NCBI GenBank assembly: GCA_963930775.1
Contig: OZ005692.1
Coordinates: 6,310,135 to 6,374,134, forward strand
Length of the DNA: 64,000 bases
Origin: Cliona cf. orientalis
Taxonomy: Eukaryota > Porifera > Demospongiae > Clionaida > Clionaidae
Reading direction: 5' to 3'
A model generated the notes under the pieces. That model saw only the letters and a program-made list of their open reading frames with translations, did no database searches and was not told the DNA's origin. Position 1 is the stretch's first letter, and every line of letters starts with the position of its first letter. Position numbers and translations under genes: made by a program. Shown here in pieces: positions 12,716-25,865 of the stretch.

Positions 12716-13475
12716 AGAGCTCATAGAGCACACACCACGTGCCATGGCAATATCATAGATAATTAAGACTGGTTACGCAGTCTTAATTATCTATGGCAAT
12801 ATCACCCATGGCCATGCCTCTTGTTAGAGACCTCTATTCTTTGAAGTTTAATCTCTTGCTACTCATGAACTTTTTCGTTCCCTTCTGAGATCCATGATCA
12901 TAAATGACATTAATTTTGCGCTAGAAGTATGCTGTAGAGCAGATCGAGCGTGCACAGTAGACTCCCTAGATTAGCTCGAGTATATATGAGCAATAGACTT
13001 CATGTGGTACTACTACCCTAGTAGGTGGGCGTGTCCGATATACTCGCACGATTTGTAGCTTCTCTGGATCTCTTGCTACTCATGAACTTTGTCGTTCCCT
13101 TCTGAGGTCCACGATCACAAATTTTGAGCTGGAAGAGCCGTTCGAGCATGCGTAGTAGACTCCCTGGAAATGGAGAGCAGCTCGAGCATGCGCAATAGAC
13201 TTTAGGAGGTACTAGGTGGGCGTGTCCGAAGTAGGCGTGTCCGACATACTCGCACGATTTGTAGCTTCCCTGGGTATTGCCTAGTGTAAAGAATGAGACA
13301 GAAGGTGTTTTTTCGCTGTCTTACATCATTTTATCCCATTTATTGATCCTACTTTTGCCTAAATGTTGAGATTTTCCGATTTTTGTGCTGATAGACAACA
13401 GACAATAGGCAACAGACGACAGACAAACCGATTGCTTTACCCCCTGCTGCGCATGCGCGCACGCGGGGTAAAAAA
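12716..13475. mobile_element. non-autonomous element, TACCCC...GGGGTA family
   Basis: The left end has the GAGCTCATAGAGCACA motif and the right end GCGCACGCGGGGTA. The middle carries a repeated block (TCTTGCTACTCATGAAC, twice; CTCGCACGATTTGTAGCTTC, twice). Related ends occur at 15130-15202, 28311-28450, 48430-48826, 58552-58625 and 59445-59475. Confidence 0.5.
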
Positions 13476-13484
13476 AAAGATATA

Positions 13485-13686
13485 CAGGCGCTGATCAAAT
13501 TTGGCGTGGAAGGTGACTCATGGGGTGGCTACCCACAGTACACTGGCTGGGCACGAGACTACAGTACACCATACTGGTGCAAGAGGGATAGCTGGTTAAT
13601 TAATAATAGCAGATGTCTCCTATACCACCCCATAAAAGAACTGGTGAAGGGAGATGGCTAACCACCCTATTCACCTGAGCCCCTGA
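13485..13686. repeat. CAGGCGCTGATC dispersed element, copy 1
   Basis: It shares the blocks GGTGGCTACCCA-like, TAAAAGAACTGGTGAAGG and GCTAACCACCCTAT with the copy at 60374-60559, whose ends CAGGCGCTGATCCAG and CTGGATCAGCCCCTG are inverted repeats. This copy is more decayed. Confidence 0.6.
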
Positions 13687-15715
13687 GACACCACAATTAT
13701 TGATGATGAGGACGTGACAGACTACGATTAATGTTATGGAGGGCAAATTGATGCCAGATGCGGAGGATCTAAATGTTGGAAAAAATCATCTCACTCTATC
13801 TTCATGGATGGCAAAACAAATGGCAAAAAAGGATCTGGGGCAATCACTTTTGTATCCGATCATAATAATTCGGGGCGAGCCCGAATACACGAGGTACAGG
13901 AAGCGGTGGTCATTTCAGTGTAAGGTAATTGTCGTCATGCGCATGCGCATACGCCCGCACTGCACAATCGATCTGAGAGACAACTCGAGTGTAGGCAAGG
14001 CATAAAACTGGAAAGGTGAGTGCTGTACCACTCTGGCAAGGCTCAGATCCACGATTAACATCACTGGTAGACTCCACTTTCCTATAGTCTCGTCCCCAGA
14101 CCCTCCAGTGCGCGAGAGGGTGACTGCATGGAGGCTTATCCCCTGAGGGCCTGTACTTGGACTCATGGTCATGGCATGTAGACTACTAAATATAGTATAG
14201 GTGATCAATATTATTGGACTATAGCTATTATACTAGCAATCTGTGATACTTTCACTGTCATGGTAGCTTCTCAGGCCTATATAGCTATTGGGGTACCAAC
14301 CCCATGTCATTGTGTGCATGCATGCCTGTGTGCTTTCAAAGAAATTTTGTGACTTTTGCGAAGGCTCGCCCCGCACAGATGATTTTCATCACCACTAATA
14401 TATCTGGTGATGTATGAGCCTATACAGGGCCAAATTTGACTGGGCACAGATTGCAGCATGCAGTGACAGCTGAGCTAACTCCAGTGTCCGCACCCTCCAA
14501 CCTTCTATCTGAAAATGTTTTTCCTTTGCATGTTGATTGCCTGGCTTCAATAAATCAAACCTTGATCCAAGAAACAATGATGCTCAGCTGGTATGCTATA
14601 ATACTAGTTGTAGAATGATTGGAATTGTACGATATGTTAGCAGAAAATTTCCATTCTATAGATCACGTGAGTTATGCCAGCTCTTTAAGCATTATATTTG
14701 GGTGCTGGTGAATATACACGGCAAGCTCCAAGTTAATTAGACCTACCATTCTGCTGGCTTTCATTGATTGTTTTGAAAGTTTGTGCAAATCTTTCCACTG
14801 TTGACTTCGTGTTATTATTACTGCTAATAATAGCTGCAAGTGTATGCAATATTGCTGTAATTAACTTGGAGCTTGGCCTTGCATAATGTAATCATTCCTA
14901 ATTCGTCCCTGAATTCAAAATTTTTTCCTCATGCTTTAACTCTTTGATGTTAAAGAAGGTTCATTCTGATCTGACCGTGGTTTAATACGTTAGCCAACAG
15001 AAAGGCACTCTTTGTGACACCCGTGGACTGTGTCCATCGATTTGATGCACAATGAAGCCAGTTTTTCGCTCTCGGAATTCGATTGATTCGTTGCGCTTAC
15101 GAGTTGCTTAGATGCCTACATCTCGAGATATGGCGATTTTTGTGCTCACAACTACGACACAACCGATTACTTCACTCCTTGCGCATGCATGCGGGGTAAA
15201 AATACAGTGGAACCTCGTTACAATCTTGCATGGGGGACCCTATTATCATAATACCAGACATAATAATTATATGCAATAATATCATGATACAATACCGGTA
15301 TATACCATAATTGACACCCATATTATATTATTGACAATAGAATAAAATTTAATTATTAACTAGGTGGTGAGACATATTTCACAACTGGCCAGTCCTGCAG
15401 CGACATAACATAATTATAGCAACGATAATTACTGTAACTGCACTGGCCATACCTTTGTCTCTGTTAGCTGTTTCTCTGCTGAGATGGAACAATCAGTCGA
15501 CCCTGGCTGATTGTAGTTCAACATAGCCAGGCACTTATCCCATTCCAGTGTTCGATTTACAGATACCAGGATCTGCTTTCTACAATTAATAGATAAGAAT
15601 TCAGTTTACTATAGCCGAAAATTTTATATCACTATTGAACTTCTTATTGGTATACTCTGCAGCTATGTTTGCCTCAAAAATTCACCAGAGAAACCTTAAG
15701 TTCATGCAGCCATAC

Positions 15716-15866
15716 TCTGATCCATGAAGAAAATTTGTCCTGGGTATGCACACTTACAGAAAAGTTGCCATTTTGGCCCACATGGGCACTTACCCAGGAT
15801 TGTATGGAAGGTGATATGTTGACCCCTTGAAATGTACCAAACTGGGTGCTTGCCTGGGACACTACA
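15716..15866. repeat. GTAGTGTCC-family element, partial copy
   Basis: It contains TGTCCTGGGTATGCAC at the left and GCTTGCCTGGGACACTAC at the right, matching the terminal inverted repeat of the family at 765-935. The left terminus is decayed. Confidence 0.6.
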
Positions 15867-15949
15867 TTATGGTGTACAGACTGACAAGTACATCTTGGAA
15901 ACAAAAAGATCTAAGGTATTGGTGTTTTAATAAACTGCAGTACATTCCC

Positions 15950-18900
15950 TCAATACCTGATAGGTAAAATGAAGGTGACTGACTCATTGATTGTGGTTCC
16001 TAGATGTTGGAATGTCATGAACTCAAGCTTATAGATGGAAGTCTGCTTGACTTCCATCTTTGGTCGGCTACAGTGCAGTGATCGACCAGTCTTGCAGCGA
16101 CCTCGAGTGGCAAAATATGATGATTGTTCGTTCTCTTTGCCATTTGAAAGGATTGAGCTTGTGAGCAGACCTCCATGTTCCTCTGATGCGGTGCTCTCTA
16201 GAATGGTGCTCCTTCTTTGTCTCATTCTTCGTTTGCTTCTTTCGTTAGCTAGTGCTTTGATGGTTGCTTCCGGATCAGCCACGCTGGCCTCAACATGAAA
16301 CTGGATCACTTCACCTCCTCCATTTCCAACGTATAGCACTTCACCATCAGCAAGTATGCTGGTTATTCGACACCTGGAAGTCACGCTACTCTGTGTAATA
16401 GATTTGAATAAAGAGTAAAAGAGAGGTAGTTTGTGGGGGTGGGGGATGAATTCCTTATTGGTAACTATATACATGCAGTCATTTCTGAGAGTGCAGCAAA
16501 GAAAGAATACATGTTATATAAAGTGATATCGTTCTCAGTTGCTATCTGCATAAAAAATAAAGATTCTCTGCGGACAACTTAACTGTTTGGCAAAACCTGC
16601 CGACGTTTCGACTAGATGCTCTAGTCATCCTTTTGCCTTGAGGATGACTAGTGGAAATGTCGGCAAGTTTTACCGAACAGTTAAGTTGTCCACAGAGAAT
16701 CTTCATTTATTTCACATGTTGTATAAATGGGAATAATCGGGATTGGGTGGTGGCCCACAGCACAATAGTTTTACCTGTACCCCCAGATTTAAGATATCCT
16801 AGGAAAGGCTGAATAATTAAAGAGAAGTTTTCTCAGTATACATGTACAGATTTTCATCTCTCAAAATATCTCCAGAGAGGCACTGAGCATGTACTACCTC
16901 ATAGATTATCTAAAGGTTACTATCATAACCATAGACAAGCAAATTACTACTAGGCATCTAAAGTAATGGAGCCAAGAGCACAGCACTCATTGATAAGCAT
17001 GTATACTCTCATGGACCATAGTAGTTTTCACTCAACTCATAATTGGCTAATAGTAGCCAAATACTGATAGCATAATACTGCATAGTCAAATTTTTAAGGC
17101 ATCTACAGATAAAGTGATTGGCAGTAATAGATCTGCCACAAAAATTATCTTATGAAATATCCCAATTAGCAACAGTATTAGAATGTACCTCAGTGCTGCT
17201 AATGACTGTGGGTGAGGGGGAAAATGTTGTGTAGTCGACTTCAAGCAGTTTGATATAGGTGGCAGGGTGATAGAGGCAGAGCTTGGTTGACGATCGGAAG
17301 GAAATCCACACTCCCTGCAATCCACAGCACATCCTGTTCACGTTACCACTGACAGTCAGCGTGTGAACTGCCTCAAGAGTACTGAATAGAAACCAAACAC
17401 ATTCCCTTAGATGCAGCATAATTCAAGGAATCATCATGCAACAACATGCAAAAATGAATCCTCAAAATTTTCAACTATGCAGTGATACATTTGCATATTT
17501 CAGGCCTTACTCCAATCTGACAGCTGTGATGGTCTTCCCAGTACCACACCATACAGTCTCTCCACTAGGGATGACCAACGTACTAACGGAGTTGGAATTA
17601 ATGTAAAGCTGCCACACTTCATCTTCCACACAGAAATTGTCAGTGCTCTATCAGGAGAGTGTGTATAAAGTACCATGATGCAAAAAAGTCCTAGCTACCA
17701 TGAGGCGATATGAGCACTGTACATGGAACTCGAATATTATTCGAGTTCCATGTAATATTCGAGTTCCATGTACAGCATATGATTAAAATGCGAGATTGGC
17801 TCAAACTCATCAATCCACTTTATCACTGATACTATAGCAATTTGCATATCACACCTTAATCAATGAGATGGTTCCATTAGCAAGGCCCATGACTATTTTT
17901 CCTGATTGTGTACCAACGATGTCCAAAATTGAATCTTGGAACTTATGAGACCAAATAAGGTTTCTATACAAAAAGTTACAGCATTAACCTAAACTTTAAA
18001 TTTGTGGTAGATAATATTCCTTAACCTCTGCTTGCAGTCAAAGGCCTGGAGGACAAAATCCATTGAACCAACCAGGAGGACATCAGTGGAAAGATCATGG
18101 TACACCACTGTCACACTTGTAGATACCTGCATCATTATCATTAAATGCGTGTTCAGATAATCATGAATAATACTTGTAAATCCCTTGCATTGGTTTATAG
18201 TCAGTGCGTGTGTACCTATACTATAACTACTATTATGATGTTTCAAGTTTAAAAAATCACCAACACCATAATAGCATATCAGTGAGACATTTGCCATAAT
18301 AATTTCAATGCACAGTAAAGTTTCCCACTATAATTTACACTGCATGTACATGTACTACCTCACAAGATGTGATGTCAAGGTTGTGGTTGGCATCGTCATC
18401 AAGGCTTACTACTCCCAATCTGCTGTGGCCTTTTTCATCACAACACATCCATGCCTCATTGCCCTGTCTAGTGCAGCCATAGTTCCACTGGAGGTGCCGC
18501 AAAGCTGAAGCTGATTCCATGCTACTTCCTAGTGCAATGGATGCTAGGAGATTTAATTCCTGCAGCAGTTCATACAATGCAATGCTCAATAATTATCCAA
18601 ATAATAGGCATAAAGCCCTTGTCCCTCCCGGCCCCATCTCTCCCTCCCTCTCCCTGCTCTCTCTCTCTCTTACCTTTCTCCTCCATCCCCGCCCCACTCT
18701 CCATGTGAGTAACATACCTGTAACTGCTGCTGCTGCTTTTGTTGCTTGAATGCTTGCCTTTTCTTTTCCTTTTTATTCCACTCCTTCTTCACAACAACAA
18801 AGTTGGCATGATGCCAGCTTGCTAGCTGACCACGTCTTGGGAATGGTTTCAGTTGAGAAAAGGCCACCTGGAAAATAAAAATCAACTAATAATTCAACTA

Positions 18901-21900
18901 CATTGTATACATGTCAGATAACATACATCCAGCAGTTCATCTATATGAAAGGTGTGCCGAGTGATCTCCTTCAAGAACACTAGCATGGATACTTGCTCAG
19001 AGATGTCCAGAATATGCTGCTCATTCATCTTGAGAATGGCTAAGCTCACCCGGAAAAGAATTTTGTGACCTTCCAGCAGGTAGCAGTCCAGAATTCTAAG
19101 AACCGACTGAGAGAAGAGTAGAGTGATTGATACAGGAGTGAATGAGATTCGTGAAGTAACACTGTGATAATGTTACTTGGAAACTTTGAGGGATTCATTT
19201 CGTTTTTGTGGAATATGTATACACACAATTAAGTATTGAAGTTTAATACATGCAGATCAATAGCATAAGAAAATAGACTCTATACAAGATCCCTGCTCTA
19301 TACATACAGACTCACTTCAGTTGGTAAAGCATCAGTGAATAATGTCAGAAACCAGCTGAAAGTGACCAGAGTGACATCAACAAAGTATTCTTGCAGGTGA
19401 GCATTTAGTCTTGGAAGTTTACTAGCAACGAGTTTCTTTACAACTCCCTAAAATTTCAAAAACAGATGAATATGAACGAGCACAGCTTTCATTTGCTTTG
19501 AACACAGCAGTAGCATGCAACTAGTTAAGCTAGATTTACTAATTAATTCTGGCCTAAATGTTTGCAGTAGCCTATCACTGTCTCCTAGTTGAATCAATGG
19601 CGATACTGGTGGCCATGCATTAAATATGTCATGCAACCATGCAATTATCTTATACGAGATCTGCCAGTGCTCCGAGTAGTCCTGAGCTGTAGTAGTCAGC
19701 AGGCATCAGCTTCTCAATGACCATCACAAGAAACCTACACGCCAGTCAAATTCAATGGGAACTAGTCTGAAGTGAATGAATCTCACCAAAAAGCAGTTTC
19801 CTCATCGAGAAATAGAAGACCAGTAGCAACTATCATATTCATACTCTGATATGATAGGAATAAATTACAGCAGATCAATAATCACAGCATTATATCCTGT
19901 TGCTATGTTGTTACAAATTAAAATATAGAAGTAGTGACGGTTGCTTCAATGCCCTATATACATCCCTCATTCAAGTGATATACCGCGGGTTATTTAACTT
20001 GATTGGCTACACTGTTGTGCAGGAGGCTACCGAATATTCACTTTTTGTTGCAGAAACACTTGCAGTAGAGGTCAGTGCATTCTGTATGCTAAACTCACTA
20101 ATGCATAAGAAATTATGTGGATAAAAGTTTAGCATGTGCGGTAAAATTGGTAATGCAAACATAAATTATAAAAAATTCTGGCTCTATGGTACACATATTA
20201 TATCTAAATGATTCTTGGTCACATGCAACTATTTGCATGTATTATATCTAAATGATTCTTGGTCACATGCAACTATTTGCATTACCTGACAATAGCCCAC
20301 TTTCTCATTGTGAATGCTGTATGCAAGCAACACTCTCTCAAGCTTTTCAATCTGCATTTAATGAAAGGAAAAATTAATCAAATAATTGTGAGTTCCATTC
20401 AAGTAGTGATGGTCAAAACTTCAGTATTCATTGAAGATATATTATATAAGTATCAGGTTGTAGAATTTACCCCTACTCCTCCAGATTTGAAATGGCGATT
20501 ATTTGGCAGTGTTCGATGAAGGTCCTTCTTGACCTCTCTCATTGCTGTGGAATCAACCTGTAGAGCACAGCAGAACAAAAATTGTGACACACTACAAGGT
20601 TATATAGCTATTTATACAATAATGCCAGTCTCTCAATTCTATACTCAGAAATAATGATAATAATTGTTATATACTATGTTCGGTTTCTAGTTTATACAAC
20701 CATTCAATGTTTAAGTAAACCGAGTGGCAGCTACGATCATGCCACTGCATGATCATGCACACTTACACTGTATGCTTTCTTCACTAAAGACTGGTAGTAG
20801 GTCATGTTGTCAGGAGCAGCTCGGTCTCTGGCCTCTTTTAGTCTACCAATGCTTTGATGTACAAGGCTGTCACAAATAGAGATAAGGGAATACAGGTCAT
20901 ACATTGTTTATAAATCAAGGAGCATTATTATTATTATGAAAGGTGCTCAAACTAACCTAGACCAGACGTGGGTTCGGAGTTCTAGTGGTATTCCTCTTCG
21001 AAGGAGATTCCTCAACTATTAAGGTATACATTTAGAGAGGAGAATTGGTGGATAATTATTACGTTTATACCTTTAACTTGTCAGTGCTTGTGCCACCAAG
21101 CTGATACATACTCTTGTTTTCTCCTTGTAGAAGCTTCAATTGAGAGAGATAGTCATCCCAGTCTTGCAAGAGCATCTCCTGCTTCTAGAGTGTATGATTA
21201 TGAGATATCTGCTTATCATAACAGTCATTCACAAACTACTTAACCGCATAATACCAAAGTAATATTTATTTTTAAGGGAGTATGTTCACACAACAAATAC
21301 TTGTTGATTGTAGTGAGCATTGACCATCCAGCAGATGTAACGCTGAGTGATTGTGTCTTCTTCCCAGTCATACTGATCTCCATACAGATCTTCAAATGCT
21401 GAGCAGTATGTCTCAAACTCAGGATTTTGTTTGCTCTCTTGTTTCAGTATAGCTACCAGTTCCATGTTGTACTTGTCCTCATTCCTGTGACCCCTATTGG
21501 CTACAGGAAATCGAGTTTATGAATACGACAGAATCTTGACCTCCATCATACATACACATACACATCACCATTATTAATGCCTCCTTGTAAACAGGATACG
21601 GTCAGCAACAAACAGATATCTTTCATCTAATTCTACTTTGTGCATAACACACCATGCAATCCCACACCAACACATTCTCAATAAAATATAATTGGGCATT
21701 CATTTGCTTCATAGCTGTTTGCTCTCTTAGCATGCGTGGTCAATACAGAAATATTTGGTGGAATAAACTTTGCCAATTAATTTGCCATACCAGGTAACCT
21801 AGCTACAATGTAATAATTATTATCAATATTATAGGACAAAAAAGTTGCCAATGAGAGCTACGTAGCAGGTGGTGAAATTAGCACACTTAATTAGCATTGG

Positions 21901-24900
21901 AAAAATTCTTACATACCTGGCAGAATGACCTTGAACTGGTCGCTAAGAAGTCTCACATATTTACTCTTTGTGCATCTTAACTCCTCTTCCAATTTTAACA
22001 CTTTCCTGAAATTTAATGATTAAACTCTGAATAGTAGTGTGCTATGATGATTAATCCAAGCCTATTAATACATGCGATAAGATGTAATACTTATTCTTCC
22101 CAGGAAGACAAGGCAGCCAGGCTCTTTTGCATGGGATCTTGGACACAATCCACTCACCGTCTTTCTTTCTGTATCTTTTCTTCAAGACCTCTGTAAAAAT
22201 AGTGAGTATAAAAATTAGTCTGAATAGGACTGCTAAGTTGAGTACAAGAGAGTGCAAGTCTCTGGAATCGATATCATCACCAGACCAGCTTGGGGAAGAT
22301 GGTGAGGCATGCTCATACACACTCAGCTATTACCACAGATATGACAAATTGAAAAGTATTTGTAGGAACAACCCCATACCATCGAAGATACCACATTAAT
22401 ATTAACAGTGCACAAGTTTTCTTAAGATTAATAGTTTTCATAGCTGCCATAGACTATGAAGATATCTTTGTGATAAAAACTTCCAGATACATAATATGAT
22501 AGATATCACAACTTAGCCCGCTATGCTCAGTACTCGTATCTAACTTAAGAATTTCTGAATTAAGCTATACAGTATCAGGAGTACATTACAAGGTGTATGC
22601 AATGCACATAGTAGTATATAGCTCTTTCCAGATTTGACGTCACAGATATGCAACCACTAAAACCATGAAGCCATGAATGTTGTGTGTGCACTGTCCTATC
22701 ACTGTTTTGATAGTAACTAGCTGCAGCTATACAGAATGTAACTCAGTGGTTGCAACTTGAATATATTCAGGCCCATGTACACAGTAACAAGGGTGGTTGT
22801 GATATCAAATCTGGAAAGAAATGTTTGTACTACTACCGCATGCGTTGCACACTCCTTGTAATGTACTCGTGACACTATATACTATAATATCACGCTGACT
22901 ATAACTACTTCATTTTGATTGCCAATGGTAGCTACAATGTCATATATATAACTCACAGTTTTTCCTTTTGAATCTGCTCATCCAGTGCTCCCCGGCTCAG
23001 CTTATGGAGCTCAATTTCATTGTCCAGGCTCTTCACACTTCTCTTGTACTGATCAATGATGTTCTTCAGGCTTTCATTCTCCATCTGAAGATCACTCTTA
23101 GGAACATTTCTGTAATTCAGGATACATGTAGTTCCATCTCAAGAAAAAAAAACACATTTAGCTAAACCTCAAAATAAGCTCCTCCTTGAGAATATCAATT
23201 TCCTCCTTGAGTTCCAGAATCTCACTGTCCCTTTTTTGAAGTTCATCTGTTAGGTGTAGAATGTCCTTCTTCAAATTAACAACCTCGTTCCTTGATGCAA
23301 GTAAGTGTGCTTCAAGCTGAAACAATGATATTCTCACAATAACGTATGTGAGTGGGACTATTAGTGCACTCTTGATTCTAATGCTATGTACCTTTGCTCT
23401 CTCATCAGGGATAAGGACATCTTGAAGGCTTTAATATTATTATAGAGCATCGTAACAATTAACTGTGTAATTAATGAATGATATTATTGTACTTTGTATC
23501 ATCCTTGATAGTAGCAGCATCTGATGAAGTGCATGTATGCTCAGCAGATAAGAAGGAGTTGGGAGTATATGCTATAGTTGCTGAACGTTTCAGAGTACAT
23601 TGTTTGACAGTTTGCTGCAATTCCTCAAGTAACATAAGTTTATCCACACTTCTATCATGGATTTTACTTGAAATGGTGAAGAGTACATAGTATAAATTAT
23701 TGTCTCACCTGTTTCCTCCATCTTCAAATTTAGCAAAGGAACCGAGTGTCATCCTACTGGATAGCCGTGAACGCTTCAGGTCATCATTACCTTAATTAGA
23801 GTACAATCAAGCATGTGGCTAAGCATGTGATATATGTAACCACTAATACTGGTAATAGAGGCAACATTAACTTTGTATTACTACTATGAATGCATCTTTA
23901 TTACTACTGTTATTTTAACTAGCATCTACATAAATACAGTAATTGTTCTTCACAATGGTGGTTGGGCCCCAAATTAGTGGACTGGTAGGTAGTGGACTGG
24001 TATAGGGTACACTATGTGTGTGAATATACAATTTAATTATGGCAAACTTTAATTTGGTAGTTGTAAAAGCAGACAATCAAACTGCTAAATTAATTCTAGC
24101 AGTACTGAGGCAATCAGTGCTGCATTAGTAAAAGACAACAACCATAGTAGCATGCATGATTCTCTTTTTGGATTCAAGGTCAAGGCTAGCTATGCTTGTA
24201 ATAGGCTATGAATCTTGATAACTGCAGCATTACTGTATCAACCGTAATCTCTGTCAAGATATTGCGAATGCACACTTGATGCGGTATACACTAGCATGTA
24301 GACATCATATTGTAATGACCAGCCCATAACAGTGATAATAGCAAATCACTGCCGATGATACTTGTACATGTAGTGATCACTTGCAAATTTGCATATTACT
24401 GAGCCGGAGTTAATGCTGTACCGTGCAGTTTCTGCTTGATAGATACTGGTAATGTTCTGTGTTTGCCAGGGCCAAGGGAGTCTTCAGCCTTTGCCACTAA
24501 CCTTGCCTTAATAAACTCTCCACGCTTTTCCTGTTAGAATATTATTGAGATTTGCATGCACTATGAGAGAGCACATTAGAGTTGTTCATAACATACTTGA
24601 AGTTTTTCTATCCATTTTATGGCAGAACTGTTATCTTTTGCAGCTAGTACATACACCTGATTGTCGACACTGTATATACAATGGTAATTTCAGGTACCAT
24701 TCATGCAACTTCAATACATATGCCCATATAGGAGACAATGTGTGCTGATACACTAATCCTTATCAGGTCACGGCTAGCTTACTCAATATGAAAAGCATTG
24801 CTAGCTTGATCTTCTTTGGCACCTGTGAGTCCTGGTGTCACTTTGGCATATTGAAGATCAATGCAACTGAAAACAAATTAATAAGCAATGTTGAGATTCA

Positions 24901-25345
24901 GCTAAAATTAAAACTTACCCAATAGGTTCATGAACGCCATGCAAGTAGGTTTCTTGATTTTTGTAGTACTTTAAACAGCAGGTTTGCTCATCAAACCAAA
25001 ACCAGAACTGTTTGTACTGGCCTTTAAATACTGTATGCATGAATGTCACGAGTATGAATGTGGGAGGAAGAGATGGTCAGTGCTTTGCAGTGGATCATTA
25101 GGCTACATGGTAAAATTTATATGTGTGGCTCTGAGCTCATGGCTGCAGGCTAAAACCTCTAATAGTATTAAACATAGGAGCACACCATGGCATCATGTAT
25201 ATATAGGGGCTGAGTCAAAGGCACACAAAACAAGCTATTATATAGCCAACATTCCTATATAGATCTATAAATCTAGAACTATACATGCAAACTTACATCC
25301 TTTTTGATAGAGATCAAGGGCACCTGTCAAACTCAGAAGACTCAT
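15950..25345 (-). CDS. PH / coiled-coil / TBC RabGAP with C-terminal beta-propeller (TBC1D2-like)
   Basis: I assembled 28 exons (25345-25297, 25021-24919, 24866-24783 ... 17381-17189, 16390-15950), all GT-AG, totalling 3375 nt (1124 aa). Residues 1-90 are a PH domain (FWFWFDEQ, LKYYKNQE, NAFHIE). Residues about 190-330 are heptad-rich coiled coil. Residues 428 to about 690 are a TBC GTPase-activating domain: LLRRGIPLELRTHVW, arginine-finger motif VKKDLHR (Arg about 495) with RTLPNN, and glutamine-finger motif VGYCQ (Gln531). This order matches TBC1D2/Armus, a Rab7-type GAP acting on endosomes. A Gln-rich linker leads to residues 732-1124, blades such as VWCGTGKTITAVRL, GVWISFRSSTKLCLYH and VLYVGNGGGEVIQFHV. 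These resemble the WD40-like propeller of ARHGEF10 and JIP3/4, which vertebrate TBC1D2 does not have. Start: Met at 25345; the frame stays open up to 25519, so a longer N-terminus is possible. The exon 4 and exon 8 donors (GTTAGT, GTTTAG) are the least certain. Confidence 0.85.
16556..16708. repeat. inverted repeat in terminal intron of RabGAP gene
   Basis: Arms AAGATTCTCTGCGGACAACT and its imperfect reverse complement GTTGTCCACAGAGAATCTT lie about 150 bp apart, with further pairing of ACTAG/CTAGT and CCGAC/GTCGG inside. Foldback-type element, not coding. Confidence 0.75.
20197..20282. repeat. 44-bp tandem duplication next to a splice donor
   Basis: A 44-bp unit beginning ATTATATCTAAATG and ending TTTGCATGT occurs twice (20197-20240, 20241-20282). 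On the sense (minus) strand it starts just inside the intron, a few bases after the donor that follows the GYCQ-coding exon. Confidence 0.85.
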
Positions 25346-25786
25346 CTGCCAAGTTGGAGCATACGAAATGGCTATGAAACACGCTGTTTGTTCAACACTA
25401 GCTAGGCCATAAATACCTGGCTTTTGCCTTGGTTTTGAGCATGCGCGTGCAGCACGTTCACAGACCCCGCCCTTGAAGGTGGGGTCTGGGTTCCCGCGCG
25501 GCCCGGGGGGTGCGACCACAACCGCGCGCTATGGGCGAACATCTGCTTTTTACCCGCATAGGTGGCGGAAGCAGGGCTAGGGACCTACAGGGGGCACCAG
25601 GAGCACGTGCCCCCCCCCCCCGAGGGCTCGTCAGCCTGAAGTAGGGATAGTGCCACGAAGCGCGCGCAATAATTTACGACGAATTCCGTTATGTACCGAG
25701 AAACCCGCGCGCCATAGGCGCACGGCCCAGCCCCCGTAGGGGGCTGGGCTAAATTGCATAGTATTATATGAACGGCTAAGGGTAGG

Positions 25787-25865
25787 TAGCCTCGTCCCCA
25801 GCCGCTCCCCGATCTTTTTCTCTCGCGTGCGTTGAAAAAGATCGGGGAGGCTGGGGACGAGGCTA
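25787..25865. mobile_element. MITE, TAGTCTCG family (TAGCCTCG variant)
   Basis: Ends TAGCCTCGTCCCCAGCC and GGCTGGGGACGAGGCTA are inverted repeats. The 9-bp sequence AAGGGTAGG flanks both sides, a perfect target-site duplication. Confidence 0.85.

Larger units (their letters stand above)
10839..15949. other. gene-free intergenic region with repeats
   Basis: No exon set could be assembled on either strand. Contents that I can support: a TAGTCTCG hairpin element (11054-11100), a TACCCC-ended element (about 12716-13475), a CAGGCGCTGATC-type element (13485-13686), a half copy of the TAGTCTCG family near 14085, a second TACCCC-type end near 15130-15202 and a GTAGTGTCC-family copy ending at 15866. 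The rest is AT-rich with no recognised content. Confidence 0.6.
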
